A stretch of DNA of 64,000 nt, taken from NCBI RefSeq assembly GCF_014290175.1, contig NZ_JACOOR010000010.1, positions 14,366 to 78,365 on the forward strand, in the 5' to 3' direction. Positions 1-8,788 of the stretch are shown here, piece after piece (position 1 is the first letter of the stretch; each line of letters starts with the position of its first letter). The position numbers were made by a program, and so were the translations under genes. The notes under the pieces are model-generated. The model had not been told where the DNA came from and ran no database searches. It saw only the letters and a list, made by a program, of their open reading frames with translations. This DNA comes from Anaerosacchariphilus hominis. Its GTDB lineage: Bacteria; Bacillota; Clostridia; Lachnospirales; Lachnospiraceae.

Positions 1-1164
1 AAAGCAGGAAATATTGCAAGTTACATACAAAGAAATTCGTGGTATCCAATCTATCAGAATACGGATATCAAGTATTTTGATGAAGCAGTGAAGGGATTAG
101 AGGCACAGCTTGAAGAACTTGCGAAAGCACAAAAGTTTATCTTCATGGAATATCATGCGATAGAAGATGCTGAAGCTTGGCATAAGATTCAAGATGTTCT
201 GGAAGAGAGAGTAAAAGCCGGTGTGGAAGTCAGGGTATTCTATGATGATATGGGGTCTATAGGTTTTATTAACATAGATTTTGTAAAAAAGATGGAGAGT
301 ATAGGAATTCATTGTCGTGTATTCAATCCATTTGTGCCAGGCTTAAATCTATTTTTGAACAATCGTGATCACAGAAAAATAACAGTAATTGATGGAAAAG
401 TTGGATTTACAGGTGGATATAATCTTGCAAATGAATACTTTAATTATACGCATCCGTATGGGCAGTGGAAAGATACCGGTATTCGTTTAGAAGGAGATGC
501 TGTTCAGTCGCTTACAGTGACATTTTTAGAAATGTGGAATGCTGTTAGTGAAAAAGCTACGAATGATACTGATTTTAGTAAATACATTATTCATTACGAT
601 TATAAAGCACAGCAAGCAGGTTTTGTTCAGCCTTATGCAGACAATCCTATGGATAATGAGCAGGTCGGAGAAGAAGTTTATATCAGTATGATAAATAAGG
701 CCGAAAATTACTGTTGGTTTATGACACCATATCTAATTATAACAGACGAAATGACACATGCGTTATGTCTGGCTGCTAAGCGAGGGGTAGACGTAAGAAT
801 TATCACACCAGGAATTCCTGATAAAAAATTCATTTATAATATAACTCGCTCTTTTTATCATGGATTGGTTAAACATGGAGTGCGAGTTTATGAATGGACA
901 CCAGGATTTTGCCATGCGAAAATGAGTATAGTGGATGACTGTATGGCAACCTGTGGAACAATCAATCTGGATTATAGAAGCTTATATCATCATTTTGAAA
1001 ACGGCTGTTTTATGGCAGATTGTCAGGCAGTTGTGGAAATTAAAAATGATCTGATAAGAACGATGGGAGAATGTCGTGATGTAACAGATCAATATTGTAC
1101 TGGGCGCAGTGCATATTTGCGACTGGGACAATTATTTATGAGATTATTTGCTGGATTGTTATAA
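1..1164 (+). CDS. cls: cardiolipin synthase, 5'-truncated by the window edge
   Basis: The reading frame is open from base 1, so the start codon and N-terminal membrane anchors lie outside the window; the GTG at 88 is internal. The visible 387 residues contain both HKD phospholipase-D motifs: HRKITVIDG near residue 124 and CHAKMSIVDD near residue 305, each followed by a G-rich or N-x-D-x-R-S segment. Cardiolipin synthases condense two phosphatidylglycerols at the membrane (family knowledge). RNSWYPIYQNT, just upstream of the first domain, is typical of the region after the membrane anchor. A hairpin terminator follows the stop. A second PLD-family gene lies downstream, so this strain carries at least two such enzymes in tandem. 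Confidence 0.9.
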   Translation, partial: KAGNIASYIQRNSWYPIYQNTDIKYFDEAVKGLEAQLEELAKAQKFIFMEYHAIEDAEAWHKIQDVLEERVKAGVEVRVFYDDMGSIGFINIDFVKKMESIGIHCRVFNPFVPGLNLFLNNRDHRKITVIDGKVGFTGGYNLANEYFNYTHPYGQWKDTGIRLEGDAVQSLTVTFLEMWNAVSEKATNDTDFSKYIIHYDYKAQQAGFVQPYADNPMDNEQVGEEVYISMINKAENYCWFMTPYLIITDEMTHALCLAAKRGVDVRIITPGIPDKKFIYNITRSFYHGLVKHGVRVYEWTPGFCHAKMSIVDDCMATCGTINLDYRSLYHHFENGCFMADCQAVVEIKNDLIRTMGECRDVTDQYCTGRSAYLRLGQLFMRLFAGLL

Positions 1165-1175
1165 GAATTTAGTGA

Positions 1176-1217
1176 AACGACCTTTCAAAAAATAGTTGAT
1201 TTTGAGAGGTCGTTTTT
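1176..1217 (+). terminator. intrinsic terminator after cls
   Basis: AACGACCT...TCAAAA pairs with TTTTGAGAGGTCGTT with one mismatch and is followed by a T run. It separates the two PLD-family genes into different transcripts. Confidence 0.8.
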
Positions 1218-1285
1218 GTTATGTCTGATTGCCGGTACAGGAAATTTACATGGATAAAATTAATTCTGTTGAGGTAAAATTGAGG

Positions 1286-1313
1286 TTGACTTTGTATTGT
1301 ATAGACATAAGAT
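1286..1313 (+). promoter_or_regulatory. probable sigma-A promoter of the second PLD gene
   Basis: TTGACT at 1286-1291 and TAAGAT at 1308-1313 with a 16-base spacer, ending 23 bases before the ATG at 1337. Confidence 0.55.
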
Positions 1314-1336
1314 GAAAAAAAGTCAGGTGATGTGCG

Positions 1337-2770
1337 ATGGGAAAACGTAAGATATGTAAAATTGTTTTTGTTATACTGTCAATTTTTTTATGTGTGGCTT
1401 TTTATGAATTATTTGGAATCTGTATTGCATATAAAAAACAGCCGGAAGTGTCTAATACCATCAAAAAAGAAACACAAAATAATTCGTGGAACGAACGCAG
1501 CGAGAATATGGAACGAGCAGTGATCATAGAAAAAAATCCAGAAGCACTTTTACAAAGAGTGCGTTTGATCCGAAATGCAAAAGAAGACATTATTCTTTCT
1601 ACTTTTGCATTTCAATCAGATGAAAGTGGAAAATTGATCTTAGGAGCACTGCATGATGCGGCAGACAGAGGTGTGCATGTTCGTCTGTTAGTAGATGGAA
1701 TGGAGAGCTGGGTTGATATGGAAGGCAATCCGTATTTCTATGGATTATCTTCCCATGAGAATGTTGAAATTAAACTGTATAATAAGGCCAATCCGTTGAA
1801 ACCATGGAAGATGATGGGGAGAATGCATGATAAATATTTGATTGCAGATGGTAAGACATATATTCTTGGTGGAAGAAATACATACAATTATTTTCTGGGT
1901 GATTTTCTGGGACATAAGAACTATGACAGAGATGTGTTAGTGGTTTGTGATGAACCTGAGAAAGAAAATTCAGTTAACCAGTTGTTAGAGTATTTTGAAA
2001 CGATATGGGAACAAGAAGACAGTGGTTATTTTCATAACAATAAAAAACTGGCAAATAGAAAATCTGTAAAGAACGCAGTTTTAGAGCTGCAGAACGGCTA
2101 TCAGAAATATTTTGAAGAGAATAAGGAAAGAATCTGCGAGACCGATTATACGGACGAAACTTTTGAGACAGAAAAGATTACATTAGTGTCAAATCCTATC
2201 CACACAGGTCCCAAGGAACCAGTAGTCTGGTATCAACTGGGAGAACTAATGAAAAATGCAAAAGAGCGCGTGAAAATTCATACACCATATATTATCTGCA
2301 ATGATATGATGTATAATACATGGAAAGAGATTGCGGAGAGAGTTCCGGATTTTTCTATCATGACCAATTCGGTTGCCAACAATGGAAATCCGTTTGGTTC
2401 TGCTGATTATGCGAGAAACAGAAACAGAATTTTAAATACAGGAATTGATATCTGGGAGTATGAAGGCGGCTATTCTTACCACGGAAAAAGCATCCTGATT
2501 GATGATGATCTATCCGTAATCGGTTCCTTTAACATGGATATGAGAAGCACGTATCTGGATACGGAACTGATGCTTGTAATACGTAGCAAAGAGATTAATA
2601 AACAGTTGGAAGAAGGCATGATGGAATATGAAAGAGTGTCCCGACAGGTATTGGAAGATGGAACCTATCGTGATCCGTATCATGTAGAGCCAATTGAATT
2701 GACAAAGAAGCGTCAGAGAAACGTACTTTTGGTACAGCATCTGCTTGGATGGGCAAGATATCTGTTCTGA
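1337..2770 (+). CDS. membrane-anchored phospholipase D-like protein
   Basis: A 477-residue protein with one N-terminal hydrophobic segment (about residues 7-30, a signal anchor) followed by two PLD domains. The HKD motifs are MHDKYLIADG and YHGKSILIDDD; the second is followed by GSFNMDMRS. These residues are expected to support phosphatidyl transfer or hydrolysis. One anchor and no second N-terminal helix distinguish it from the upstream cardiolipin synthase, so its substrate is uncertain. The ATG at 1337 is preceded by AGGTGATG. The response-regulator gene follows after 18 bases, so the enzyme may be co-transcribed with the two-component system, suggesting a link between envelope stress and lipid remodelling (inference). 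Confidence 0.8.
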   Translation: MGKRKICKIVFVILSIFLCVAFYELFGICIAYKKQPEVSNTIKKETQNNSWNERSENMERAVIIEKNPEALLQRVRLIRNAKEDIILSTFAFQSDESGKLILGALHDAADRGVHVRLLVDGMESWVDMEGNPYFYGLSSHENVEIKLYNKANPLKPWKMMGRMHDKYLIADGKTYILGGRNTYNYFLGDFLGHKNYDRDVLVVCDEPEKENSVNQLLEYFETIWEQEDSGYFHNNKKLANRKSVKNAVLELQNGYQKYFEENKERICETDYTDETFETEKITLVSNPIHTGPKEPVVWYQLGELMKNAKERVKIHTPYIICNDMMYNTWKEIAERVPDFSIMTNSVANNGNPFGSADYARNRNRILNTGIDIWEYEGGYSYHGKSILIDDDLSVIGSFNMDMRSTYLDTELMLVIRSKEINKQLEEGMMEYERVSRQVLEDGTYRDPYHVEPIELTKKRQRNVLLVQHLLGWARYLF

Positions 2771-2788
2771 TAAAGGAGGAAGAAGATC

Positions 2789-3460
2789 GTGTTTCAAATA
2801 TTAATTGTAGAAGATGATAAAGAATTAAGCCAGCTATTCCAAAAAGTGCTTGAGAAGAATGGATATCAGGTCAAAAGTGCATCGGATGGAGCACTGGCAT
2901 TAGAAATATTGGATAAAGAGTATATTGATCTGATCATTTCCGATATTATGATGCCGGTTATGGATGGTTATGAACTGGTGTCGGAACTCCGTTCAGCAGG
3001 ATATCAGATACCGGTACTTATGATCACTGCGAAAGGTTCCTTTGATGATATGCGCCAGGGATTTCTTTCGGGAAGTGACGATTATATGGTAAAACCGGTA
3101 AATGTGAATGAAATGGTTTTAAGAGTCGGAGCACTGCTTCGCCGTGCACAGATACTGAATGAACACAAAATTGTGATCGGTTCAACAGAGTTTGATTATG
3201 ATGCAATGACGGTTACAACTGATAAGGAAAGTCTTGTTTTGCCTAAAAAAGAATTCCTGCTTTTATATAAGCTTGCAGCTTCGTCAGGCAGAATATTTAC
3301 AAAACAACAGTTGATGGATGAAGTATGGGGATACGAGACGGAGGCAGACCCACATACGATAGAGGTACATATAGGAAGAATCAGGGAGCGTTTGAAAGAT
3401 AACCCTGATTTTGAAATCGTAACAATGCGTGGAATTGGATACAAGGTGGTGAAAAAATAA
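2789..3460 (+). CDS. OmpR-family response regulator
   Basis: 223 residues. The N-terminal receiver domain has the acidic pair at residues 9-10, the phospho-acceptor Asp52 (SDIMMP) and Lys82 (ITAKG). The C-terminal winged-helix domain (about 125-223) has the usual VHIGRIRERL recognition-helix region. The GTG start is supported by AGGAGG ten bases upstream. The last base of its stop is the first base of the kinase ATG, so the pair is translationally coupled. It is expected to bind DNA as a dimer when phosphorylated by the next gene product. Neighbours suggest the target genes include the FUSC-like protein, but no operator was identified. Confidence 0.93.
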   Translation: MFQILIVEDDKELSQLFQKVLEKNGYQVKSASDGALALEILDKEYIDLIISDIMMPVMDGYELVSELRSAGYQIPVLMITAKGSFDDMRQGFLSGSDDYMVKPVNVNEMVLRVGALLRRAQILNEHKIVIGSTEFDYDAMTVTTDKESLVLPKKEFLLLYKLAASSGRIFTKQQLMDEVWGYETEADPHTIEVHIGRIRERLKDNPDFEIVTMRGIGYKVVKK

Positions 3461-4503
3461 TGGAACAAAAGAAAGAAAAAGAATTGCGGATCCGATCCTG
3501 TCTGACTGGTGCAATCTGGCTGGCACTTGTATTTTCAACAGTCATATCTGCGTTATTATTTGCTTTTTTGAATCATTTTTTTAATCTGCCTGGTAGCATA
3601 CCTGTGCTTGGCTGGCTTTTGATTTTTAATACATTGATTGCAGGGCTGATTACTTCCTTTATCAATGCAAGGTTGCTGGAACCAATTACCAGACTCAGTA
3701 AAGCAATGAAGGAAGTTTCGCAGGGAGATTTTGAACAGCACTTGGAAACGAACAGCCGTATCGCAGAGGTTGGAGAATCTTACCAGAGTTTTAATGTGAT
3801 GACAAAAGAGCTTCGTGCAACAGAAGTACTGCAGATGGATTTTGTCTCCAATGTTTCTCATGAGTTTAAGACCCCGATCAATGCCATTGAAGGGTATACA
3901 ATGCTTCTTCAGGGAGAAGAACTGTCTCAGGAGCAAGAGGAATATGTAGAAAAAATCCTGTTTAATACCCAAAGGCTTTCCGGATTGGTTGGAAATATTT
4001 TGCTGTTATCCAAGTTAGAGAATCAGAACATACCAATGAAAAAAACAGAATATCGTTTGGATGAACAGATCCGTCAGGCATTTCTTTCCCTGGAGACAAA
4101 ATGGACAGAAAAAGAAATTGGTTTCCAGGTAGAGCTGGAGGAAGTTAAATATACTGGGAATGAAGGACTTTTTATGCATATATGGATGAATCTTTTAGAT
4201 AATGCGATTAAGTTCAGTCCTGCAAAGGGGACAATTATGATGTTTCTGAAGCAGGAAAAGGATTCTGTAATGTTTATTCTGGAAGATGAAGGACCGGGAA
4301 TAGAGGATGATGTGAAAACCAGAATATTTGATAAATTTTATCAGGCAGACGGTTCTCACAAAGCAGAAGGAAATGGTCTCGGCCTTGCACTTGTGAAACG
4401 GATCGTAGATAGTGCTGGCGGGACAATCAAGGCAGAAAACCGGGAATATGGTGGATGCAGATTTGTTGTAGAGCTTCCAATACAGAAAGATGAGGCCATA
4501 TAA
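3460..4503 (+). CDS. sensor histidine kinase with very short extracytoplasmic loop
   Basis: 347 residues. Two N-terminal membrane helices (about 13-40 and 46-70) are joined by only a few residues, so there is almost no external sensor domain. A HAMP segment (about 70-120) precedes the H box VSHEFKTP with phospho-acceptor His134. The N box (NLLDNAIKFS), G1 (DEGPGI) and G2 (GLGLALV) mark an intact ATPase domain. This is the layout of intramembrane-sensing kinases, which usually sense through a partner membrane protein (family knowledge). The FUSC-like membrane protein 31 bases downstream is a plausible partner, though nothing in the sequence proves it. Confidence 0.93.
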   Translation: MEQKKEKELRIRSCLTGAIWLALVFSTVISALLFAFLNHFFNLPGSIPVLGWLLIFNTLIAGLITSFINARLLEPITRLSKAMKEVSQGDFEQHLETNSRIAEVGESYQSFNVMTKELRATEVLQMDFVSNVSHEFKTPINAIEGYTMLLQGEELSQEQEEYVEKILFNTQRLSGLVGNILLLSKLENQNIPMKKTEYRLDEQIRQAFLSLETKWTEKEIGFQVELEEVKYTGNEGLFMHIWMNLLDNAIKFSPAKGTIMMFLKQEKDSVMFILEDEGPGIEDDVKTRIFDKFYQADGSHKAEGNGLGLALVKRIVDSAGGTIKAENREYGGCRFVVELPIQKDEAI

Positions 4504-4534
4504 GTTTAAGAAAAACAGATAGAGGAGGAATTAC

Positions 4535-5599
4535 ATGACATTTTATCAGGAATTGCAGTTAAATCAGGCAGGTTCTAAAAATCTGTTGAAAAAGAGTGAA
4601 ACAGTGAAAGAAAAATCATATCATATACTGGTATATTTGGTAAAGATAGCTGTTACAATGGCATTTTGTTTTTTATTTGTTACTATTTTCAGTATCTTAT
4701 TTGGAAATGAGAATAGTATTGTGGGTGTAGTAGTTTTATTATGCCTTATGGTATTTCGGAATGCGGATCTGGGGATCCACACCGGACAATCTACGATGCT
4801 TTTGGCTTTGTTCTTTGTAATTATGACTGTATGTCCGCATTTAGCAAACCAGCTTTCACCGGTACTTGGAATGCTGTTAAACATTGCTGCACTGGCAGTG
4901 CTGATTCTGTTCGGATGTCATAACCCATTCATGTTTAACCAATCCACATTGGTTCTTGGTTATCTGTTATTGTATGGATATGATGTAACAGGAAAAAGTT
5001 ATCAGATGCGATTAACCGGAATGGCATTAGGTGCAGCACTTACCTGCTTCGTATTTTATCGAAATCATAAAAACAGAACGTATAAAAGAAATTTGAATGA
5101 TTTGGTACAGGAATTTGATATATCTTCTTCCAGAACAAAGTGGCAGTTATGTCAGATCATATGCATACCGGCAGTACTCTGCATTGCGGAACTCTGCAAT
5201 ATGCCACGGGCAATGTGGGCTGGAATTGCGGCAATGTCAGCAATCTTACCATTTATGGAGGACATGCAATACAGAGTCCGCAAAAGGATTGTCGGAAATA
5301 TTGCAGGTGTAATATGCTTTACAGTACTATATTTTCTGCTTCCGTCATCCATCTATACATACATAGGAATCCTTGGCGGAATTGGTGTAGGACTTTCTGC
5401 AAAATATGGCTGGCAGGCAGTATTTAACACATTTGGTGCTTTGGCCATTGCTACAGAGAGTTATGGACTAAAAGGAGCAGTTGGTCTTAGAGTGATTCAG
5501 AATGTTTTTGGCGTTGTATTTGCATTAATATTTTGTTCTATGTTTTATTGGCTTATGTCGAAAAAAAAGGAAACAGTGGTAACCGTGGCTGCAAAATAA
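4535..5599 (+). CDS. FUSC-family-like integral membrane protein
   Basis: 354 residues with about ten hydrophobic segments in two groups split by a cytoplasmic charged stretch (about residues 175-205: RNHKNRTYKRN...SSSRTKWQ). The repeated arrangement and the motif MPRAMWAGIAAMSAILPF resemble the FUSC / aromatic-acid exporter superfamily. An AGAGGAGG ribosome site sits before the ATG at 4535. It follows the two-component genes closely on the same strand and is probably in their operon. Transport substrate cannot be told from sequence. Confidence 0.7.
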   Translation: MTFYQELQLNQAGSKNLLKKSETVKEKSYHILVYLVKIAVTMAFCFLFVTIFSILFGNENSIVGVVVLLCLMVFRNADLGIHTGQSTMLLALFFVIMTVCPHLANQLSPVLGMLLNIAALAVLILFGCHNPFMFNQSTLVLGYLLLYGYDVTGKSYQMRLTGMALGAALTCFVFYRNHKNRTYKRNLNDLVQEFDISSSRTKWQLCQIICIPAVLCIAELCNMPRAMWAGIAAMSAILPFMEDMQYRVRKRIVGNIAGVICFTVLYFLLPSSIYTYIGILGGIGVGLSAKYGWQAVFNTFGALAIATESYGLKGAVGLRVIQNVFGVVFALIFCSMFYWLMSKKKETVVTVAAK

Positions 5600-5620
5600 C
5601 GTGGGTTAGAAAGAAAAAAG

Positions 5621-5677
5621 GTTAATCCGGAGATGGCAGCTTTGCTGACGAGTCTGGCAAAGAGTATAAAGATGTAA
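5621..5677 (+). pseudogene. C-terminal tail of a tyrosine integrase (remnant)
   Basis: The reading frame gives VNPEMAALLTSLAKSIKM then stop. This matches the last residues of the broken integrase at 8789-9826 (NPEMVAPLMSLAKSLN, stop at 9824-9826). Nothing upstream in this frame belongs to an integrase; the FUSC-like gene ends 21 bases earlier. It is therefore the scar of a second integrase gene of the same family. Confidence 0.75.
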
Positions 5678-5689
5678 GGGAAAATGTAA

Positions 5690-5736
5690 GATCTGTTGGC
5701 TTTGGGAAGAATCCTAAGGGTGACAGATCTTTTTTT
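5690..5736 (+). terminator. intrinsic terminator
   Basis: AGATCTGT (5690-5697) pairs with ACAGATCT (5723-5730), followed by seven T. It probably served the integrase whose tail lies just upstream, and now ends the FUSC operon. Confidence 0.75.
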
Positions 5737-5988
5737 ATGTTTTATTCTGCTTTGGATATACTAACCATAGTGCTAGTGAAAGAAATGATGTCACAATCCG
5801 AAGTCTATGTGTTTGAAATGGATAAAATGATACAAGGATTTGTAGGACTAAATGATGAATATATCGAAGGTATTTTTGTCTTTGATGAAATGCAGTCATG
5901 TGGCATAGGTAAACTTTTATTCATCTGCAATCTCCGTCATAATAAAAATATCTCCATTATTTCAAAAGAGAATGCTGGAGATATTTAG
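5737..5988 (+). pseudogene. GNAT acetyltransferase fragment
   Basis: The 83-codon frame contains a recognisable central GNAT segment: SQSEVYVFEMD, IQGFVGLNDEYIEGIFV, then QSCGIGKLLF, which is the acetyl-CoA-binding Q/RxxGxG/A loop. The usual first strands and helices before it and the last strands after it are missing, and flanking codons look unrelated. Its ATG lies inside the T run of the preceding terminator. I read this as a decayed fragment, not a small functional gene. Confidence 0.6.
5946..5986. terminator. bidirectional hairpin
   Basis: AAATATCTCC pairs perfectly with GGAGATATTT across a 21-base loop. It lies between the plus-strand GNAT fragment and the minus-strand DUF4143 fragment and could end transcription from either side. 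Confidence 0.5.
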
Positions 5989-5994
5989 CCTTGC

Positions 5995-6159
5995 TTATTC
6001 TTCATCTCGAATCTGAAGCCGAGGAAAGCATTCTCTCTCAAATGTTTCCTGCCCGGAAATGCTGTCGCTGATCTGAATATAAAACTTCTCGTTGCTTCTC
6101 TGAGCAACAAAGTCGATTTCCTTTTGATAGAGCTTGCCGACATAAACATTATATGAAAA
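5995..6159 (-). pseudogene. DUF4143 (ATPase-associated) C-terminal fragment
   Basis: Read on the minus strand the frame gives SYNVYVGKLYQKEIDFVAQ, then NEKFYIQISDSIS and ends LQIRDEE-stop. This is the C-terminal nuclease-like part typical of DUF4143 AAA-type ATPases (KEIDFVA...YIQ). The ATPase domain is missing: the frame runs straight into the end of the diguanylate cyclase gene. A different copy of the same family occurs at 8195-8767 on the other strand. Confidence 0.65.
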
Positions 6160-6189
6160 TAGATCATACGCTCTGTTTTTTGCAATATT

Positions 6190-7950
6190 TTATCTTGCGA
6201 ATTTATCATTGTAACGAATATGCATATCTTCCCAATCCATGAACAATACGTAAAATACTTTCCCGTATTGCGGGCTCTCTACAATTCTTCCATGATCAAG
6301 AACAGAAAAATAAGTTCCGTCAGCTTTCCGAAGATGAAAGTGAATATAGTCATTTTCATTGCCGTTGTCAATCTGTTCCCAGATACTTGATTCTATCTGT
6401 TGCTGTTCATCTTCCCGAATCAAGTTGCGAAAACTTTTCTTAGTAAGTCGGAATAGTTCATCTATATCTTTATACCCAGACATATGAAGAAATTCATCAT
6501 TTGCAAAAATTAGTTCATCATCTTCTTTGTCAGCTCTGTATATGATGAATGCACCTGGAAGATGTTCAGAGATATCCTTGAATGCGAATCCAAGCTGTTT
6601 GCGGGCACCTGACCGAAGACCTTCCCTGTAGGCCATACATCCATTTTTACCATGAAGCTTTATCTCATAAAGAGCTGCATCTGCGCAGCGCATGAGCTGT
6701 GAACAATTGGATGCAAAAGTTGGATATTCTGCATATCCTAGAGAAATATAAAATGCATGTTCCTTACCATGGTATGAGAATGATTTAGGAAGTTTGGTGA
6801 ATTGCTGCAGCTGTACATCTGCTTCTTTAAAGGTACAATTTGGTAAAATAATACAGAATTCGTCACCGCCGTTTCTTCCAAGTAATGCATCGGATGGGAA
6901 AAAAGCCTTCATGCTGTCTGCAAGATTTTTTAATGCCCTGTCTCCGTAATTATGTCCATAGATATCATTAATAAACTTGAAATCATCGATATCAAAGAGC
7001 GCGGCCACAAAATGTGCATTTGGATTTTTTTGAATCATTTTTTCTGCAAATTCATCAAATCCATAGCGGTTATAAATTTTTGTAAGAGAATCTGTGCGTG
7101 CCAGTATCTGAAACTTTTTCTTATGTTCACTTGCTACTAACCATACTCTGGTAAGAACTGACAGAAGAAGGCTTATTGTAAGAAACAATCCGCCGATGAT
7201 TATCAGTAGTGTGTTATTTCTCCATCCACTTTTAGGAGTTACTTCAAATTTCCAGTTTTCATCTCCTATTGTAAATGTATAAGAAACAGGATGATTTATT
7301 TGCCCATCTGATTGATAAATCACTTTATAAGTATCACTCCATGGAGCGTCTGTTTTTGAAATTTTGCATTCGTATCCAAAATCTGAAAGTGCACTGATTG
7401 AATCTGAAAAAATATCCGGAACACGCAGGATAACAATAGTAAATCCCCAGAAATACTCATGTCCGTTTTTATCTTTCAGGTATATGGGATTGCGGACTGC
7501 AATTCCATATTCTCCCTGTTTTAATTTGAAGGGGCCCTGCGTAATGATTGTATGGTTGTCTCTTGCGTAACAGGAAATTTTTCCGCGGTCTTTATCATGG
7601 ATCAAATCAATCTTACCTGCCTCATTTCCATTAGCCGGATAAATATCTGTAACAACACCATTAGGAGCGAGCTGTACACTTTCAATAGAATCAGACATAA
7701 GATTTCCGGCAATTGTTTCAAACTGATGGATTTCGCCATTTTCACTTATTAAGATTTGCTTCAAGGTATCTGTGATCTCAATTCCATTTGTAATTTCATT
7801 CTTTATTCGTTCGCCATAGTTGGCTACGTTTAATTGTGCTGTTATGTGTCTCTGCTCTTTTTCGTGGGTGTCTGTTTTGTATACAATCAAACTAACAAGG
7901 CATATGCCCAGTAAAAAAGTGATAAGAGGCACAAGTGTTTTCTTTTTCAC
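6190..7950 (-). CDS. membrane diguanylate cyclase with extracytoplasmic sensor, GGDEF and PAS
   Basis: 586 residues from the GTG at 7950, chosen because GAGGTG lies six bases upstream; longer in-frame starts have no ribosome site. Order: N-terminal helix (MKKKTLVPLITFLLGI), an extracytoplasmic CHASE-like sensor of about 220 residues, a second membrane helix (LLIIIGGLFLTISLLLSVL), then a GGDEF domain with intact GRNGGDEF and DIDDFKFIND metal-binding motif. A C-terminal PAS-like domain starts around SEHLPGAF. It should make cyclic di-GMP from GTP in response to an external signal. No Arg is seen at the inhibitory RxxD site before GGDEF. The gene ends against a DUF4143 fragment, so its C-terminus may have been altered by rearrangement. 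Confidence 0.88.
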   Translation of the reverse strand: MKKKTLVPLITFLLGICLVSLIVYKTDTHEKEQRHITAQLNVANYGERIKNEITNGIEITDTLKQILISENGEIHQFETIAGNLMSDSIESVQLAPNGVVTDIYPANGNEAGKIDLIHDKDRGKISCYARDNHTIITQGPFKLKQGEYGIAVRNPIYLKDKNGHEYFWGFTIVILRVPDIFSDSISALSDFGYECKISKTDAPWSDTYKVIYQSDGQINHPVSYTFTIGDENWKFEVTPKSGWRNNTLLIIIGGLFLTISLLLSVLTRVWLVASEHKKKFQILARTDSLTKIYNRYGFDEFAEKMIQKNPNAHFVAALFDIDDFKFINDIYGHNYGDRALKNLADSMKAFFPSDALLGRNGGDEFCIILPNCTFKEADVQLQQFTKLPKSFSYHGKEHAFYISLGYAEYPTFASNCSQLMRCADAALYEIKLHGKNGCMAYREGLRSGARKQLGFAFKDISEHLPGAFIIYRADKEDDELIFANDEFLHMSGYKDIDELFRLTKKSFRNLIREDEQQQIESSIWEQIDNGNENDYIHFHLRKADGTYFSVLDHGRIVESPQYGKVFYVLFMDWEDMHIRYNDKFAR

Positions 7951-8194
7951 TTGGTTCACCTCATTTTGTCCATGGGAATTATTATAATAAATCATTATAT
8001 CACAGAAGTTGAAAAACAGAATAAGTTTTATGGAAAAAACGAACTGTGCAAAATCTTTATACGTTGTCATTAGAATGCCCCTTTTTTGGTGTATTAACTA
8101 TAATAACGATTAGGGCAGACGATTTTGGACACCACAATCGAAAAAAATTAAATATATTAAATTCCGTTACATAAAAATGTGCAGATGCACATAA

Positions 8195-8767
8195 AATGGG
8201 AAGATTGCTAATACCTTCGCCAGTGAGCGCCAGATGACTTATACCAATAAAACTATCTCCAACCATATTGACCATCTGGCAGATGCCTTTTTGATTTCCA
8301 AAGCAAGCCGATACGATATTAAAGGAAGAAAGTATATCGGTGCAAATCTGAAATACTACTTTACTGATCTGGGACTGAAAAATGCACGTCTGAATTTCAG
8401 ACAGCAGGAGCCTACTCATATCATGGAGAACATTGTTTATAACGAGCTGCTGATCCGTGGCTACAATGTTGATGTGGGTGTCGTGGATATCTTCGATAAG
8501 GATAAAGAGGGCAAGCGTGTTCGTAAGCAGCTGGAGGTTGACTTTGTGGTGAATCAAGGCAACCAGAGGTATTACATTCAGGTTGCTTATGACATGATTT
8601 CGGAAGAAAAGCAGACTCAGGAGTTTAATTCTCTGCGTAATATCCCAGACTCTTTTAAGAAGATTGTCATTGTAAATGGCAGTAAGAAGCCTTGGAGAAA
8701 TGATGAAGGTTTTGTCATCATGGGAATGAAGTATTTCTTGCTGAATGCGAATAGTCTGGATTTTTAA
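8195..8767 (+). pseudogene. DUF4143 ATPase, C-terminal part only
   Basis: The open frame starts after a stop at 8192-8194 and encodes GKIANTFASERQMTYTNKTISNHIDHL..., a helix-turn-helix-like segment. The DUF4143 nuclease-like part follows, with QLEVDFVVNQGNQRYYIQ near residue 125. Full-length proteins begin with an AAA ATPase domain of about 200 residues with a Walker A motif; no such sequence lies upstream. The ATG at 8234 has no good ribosome site. It is a 5'-deleted remnant, well preserved at the protein level. It ends 21 bases before the broken integrase. Confidence 0.75.
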
Positions 8768-8788
8768 GTCGATTCTCGGATTCTGAGC

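Noticed and set aside
8234..8767. Complete small nuclease gene
   Set aside because: The frame matches only the C-terminal part of DUF4143 ATPases, with no ATPase domain or good start.
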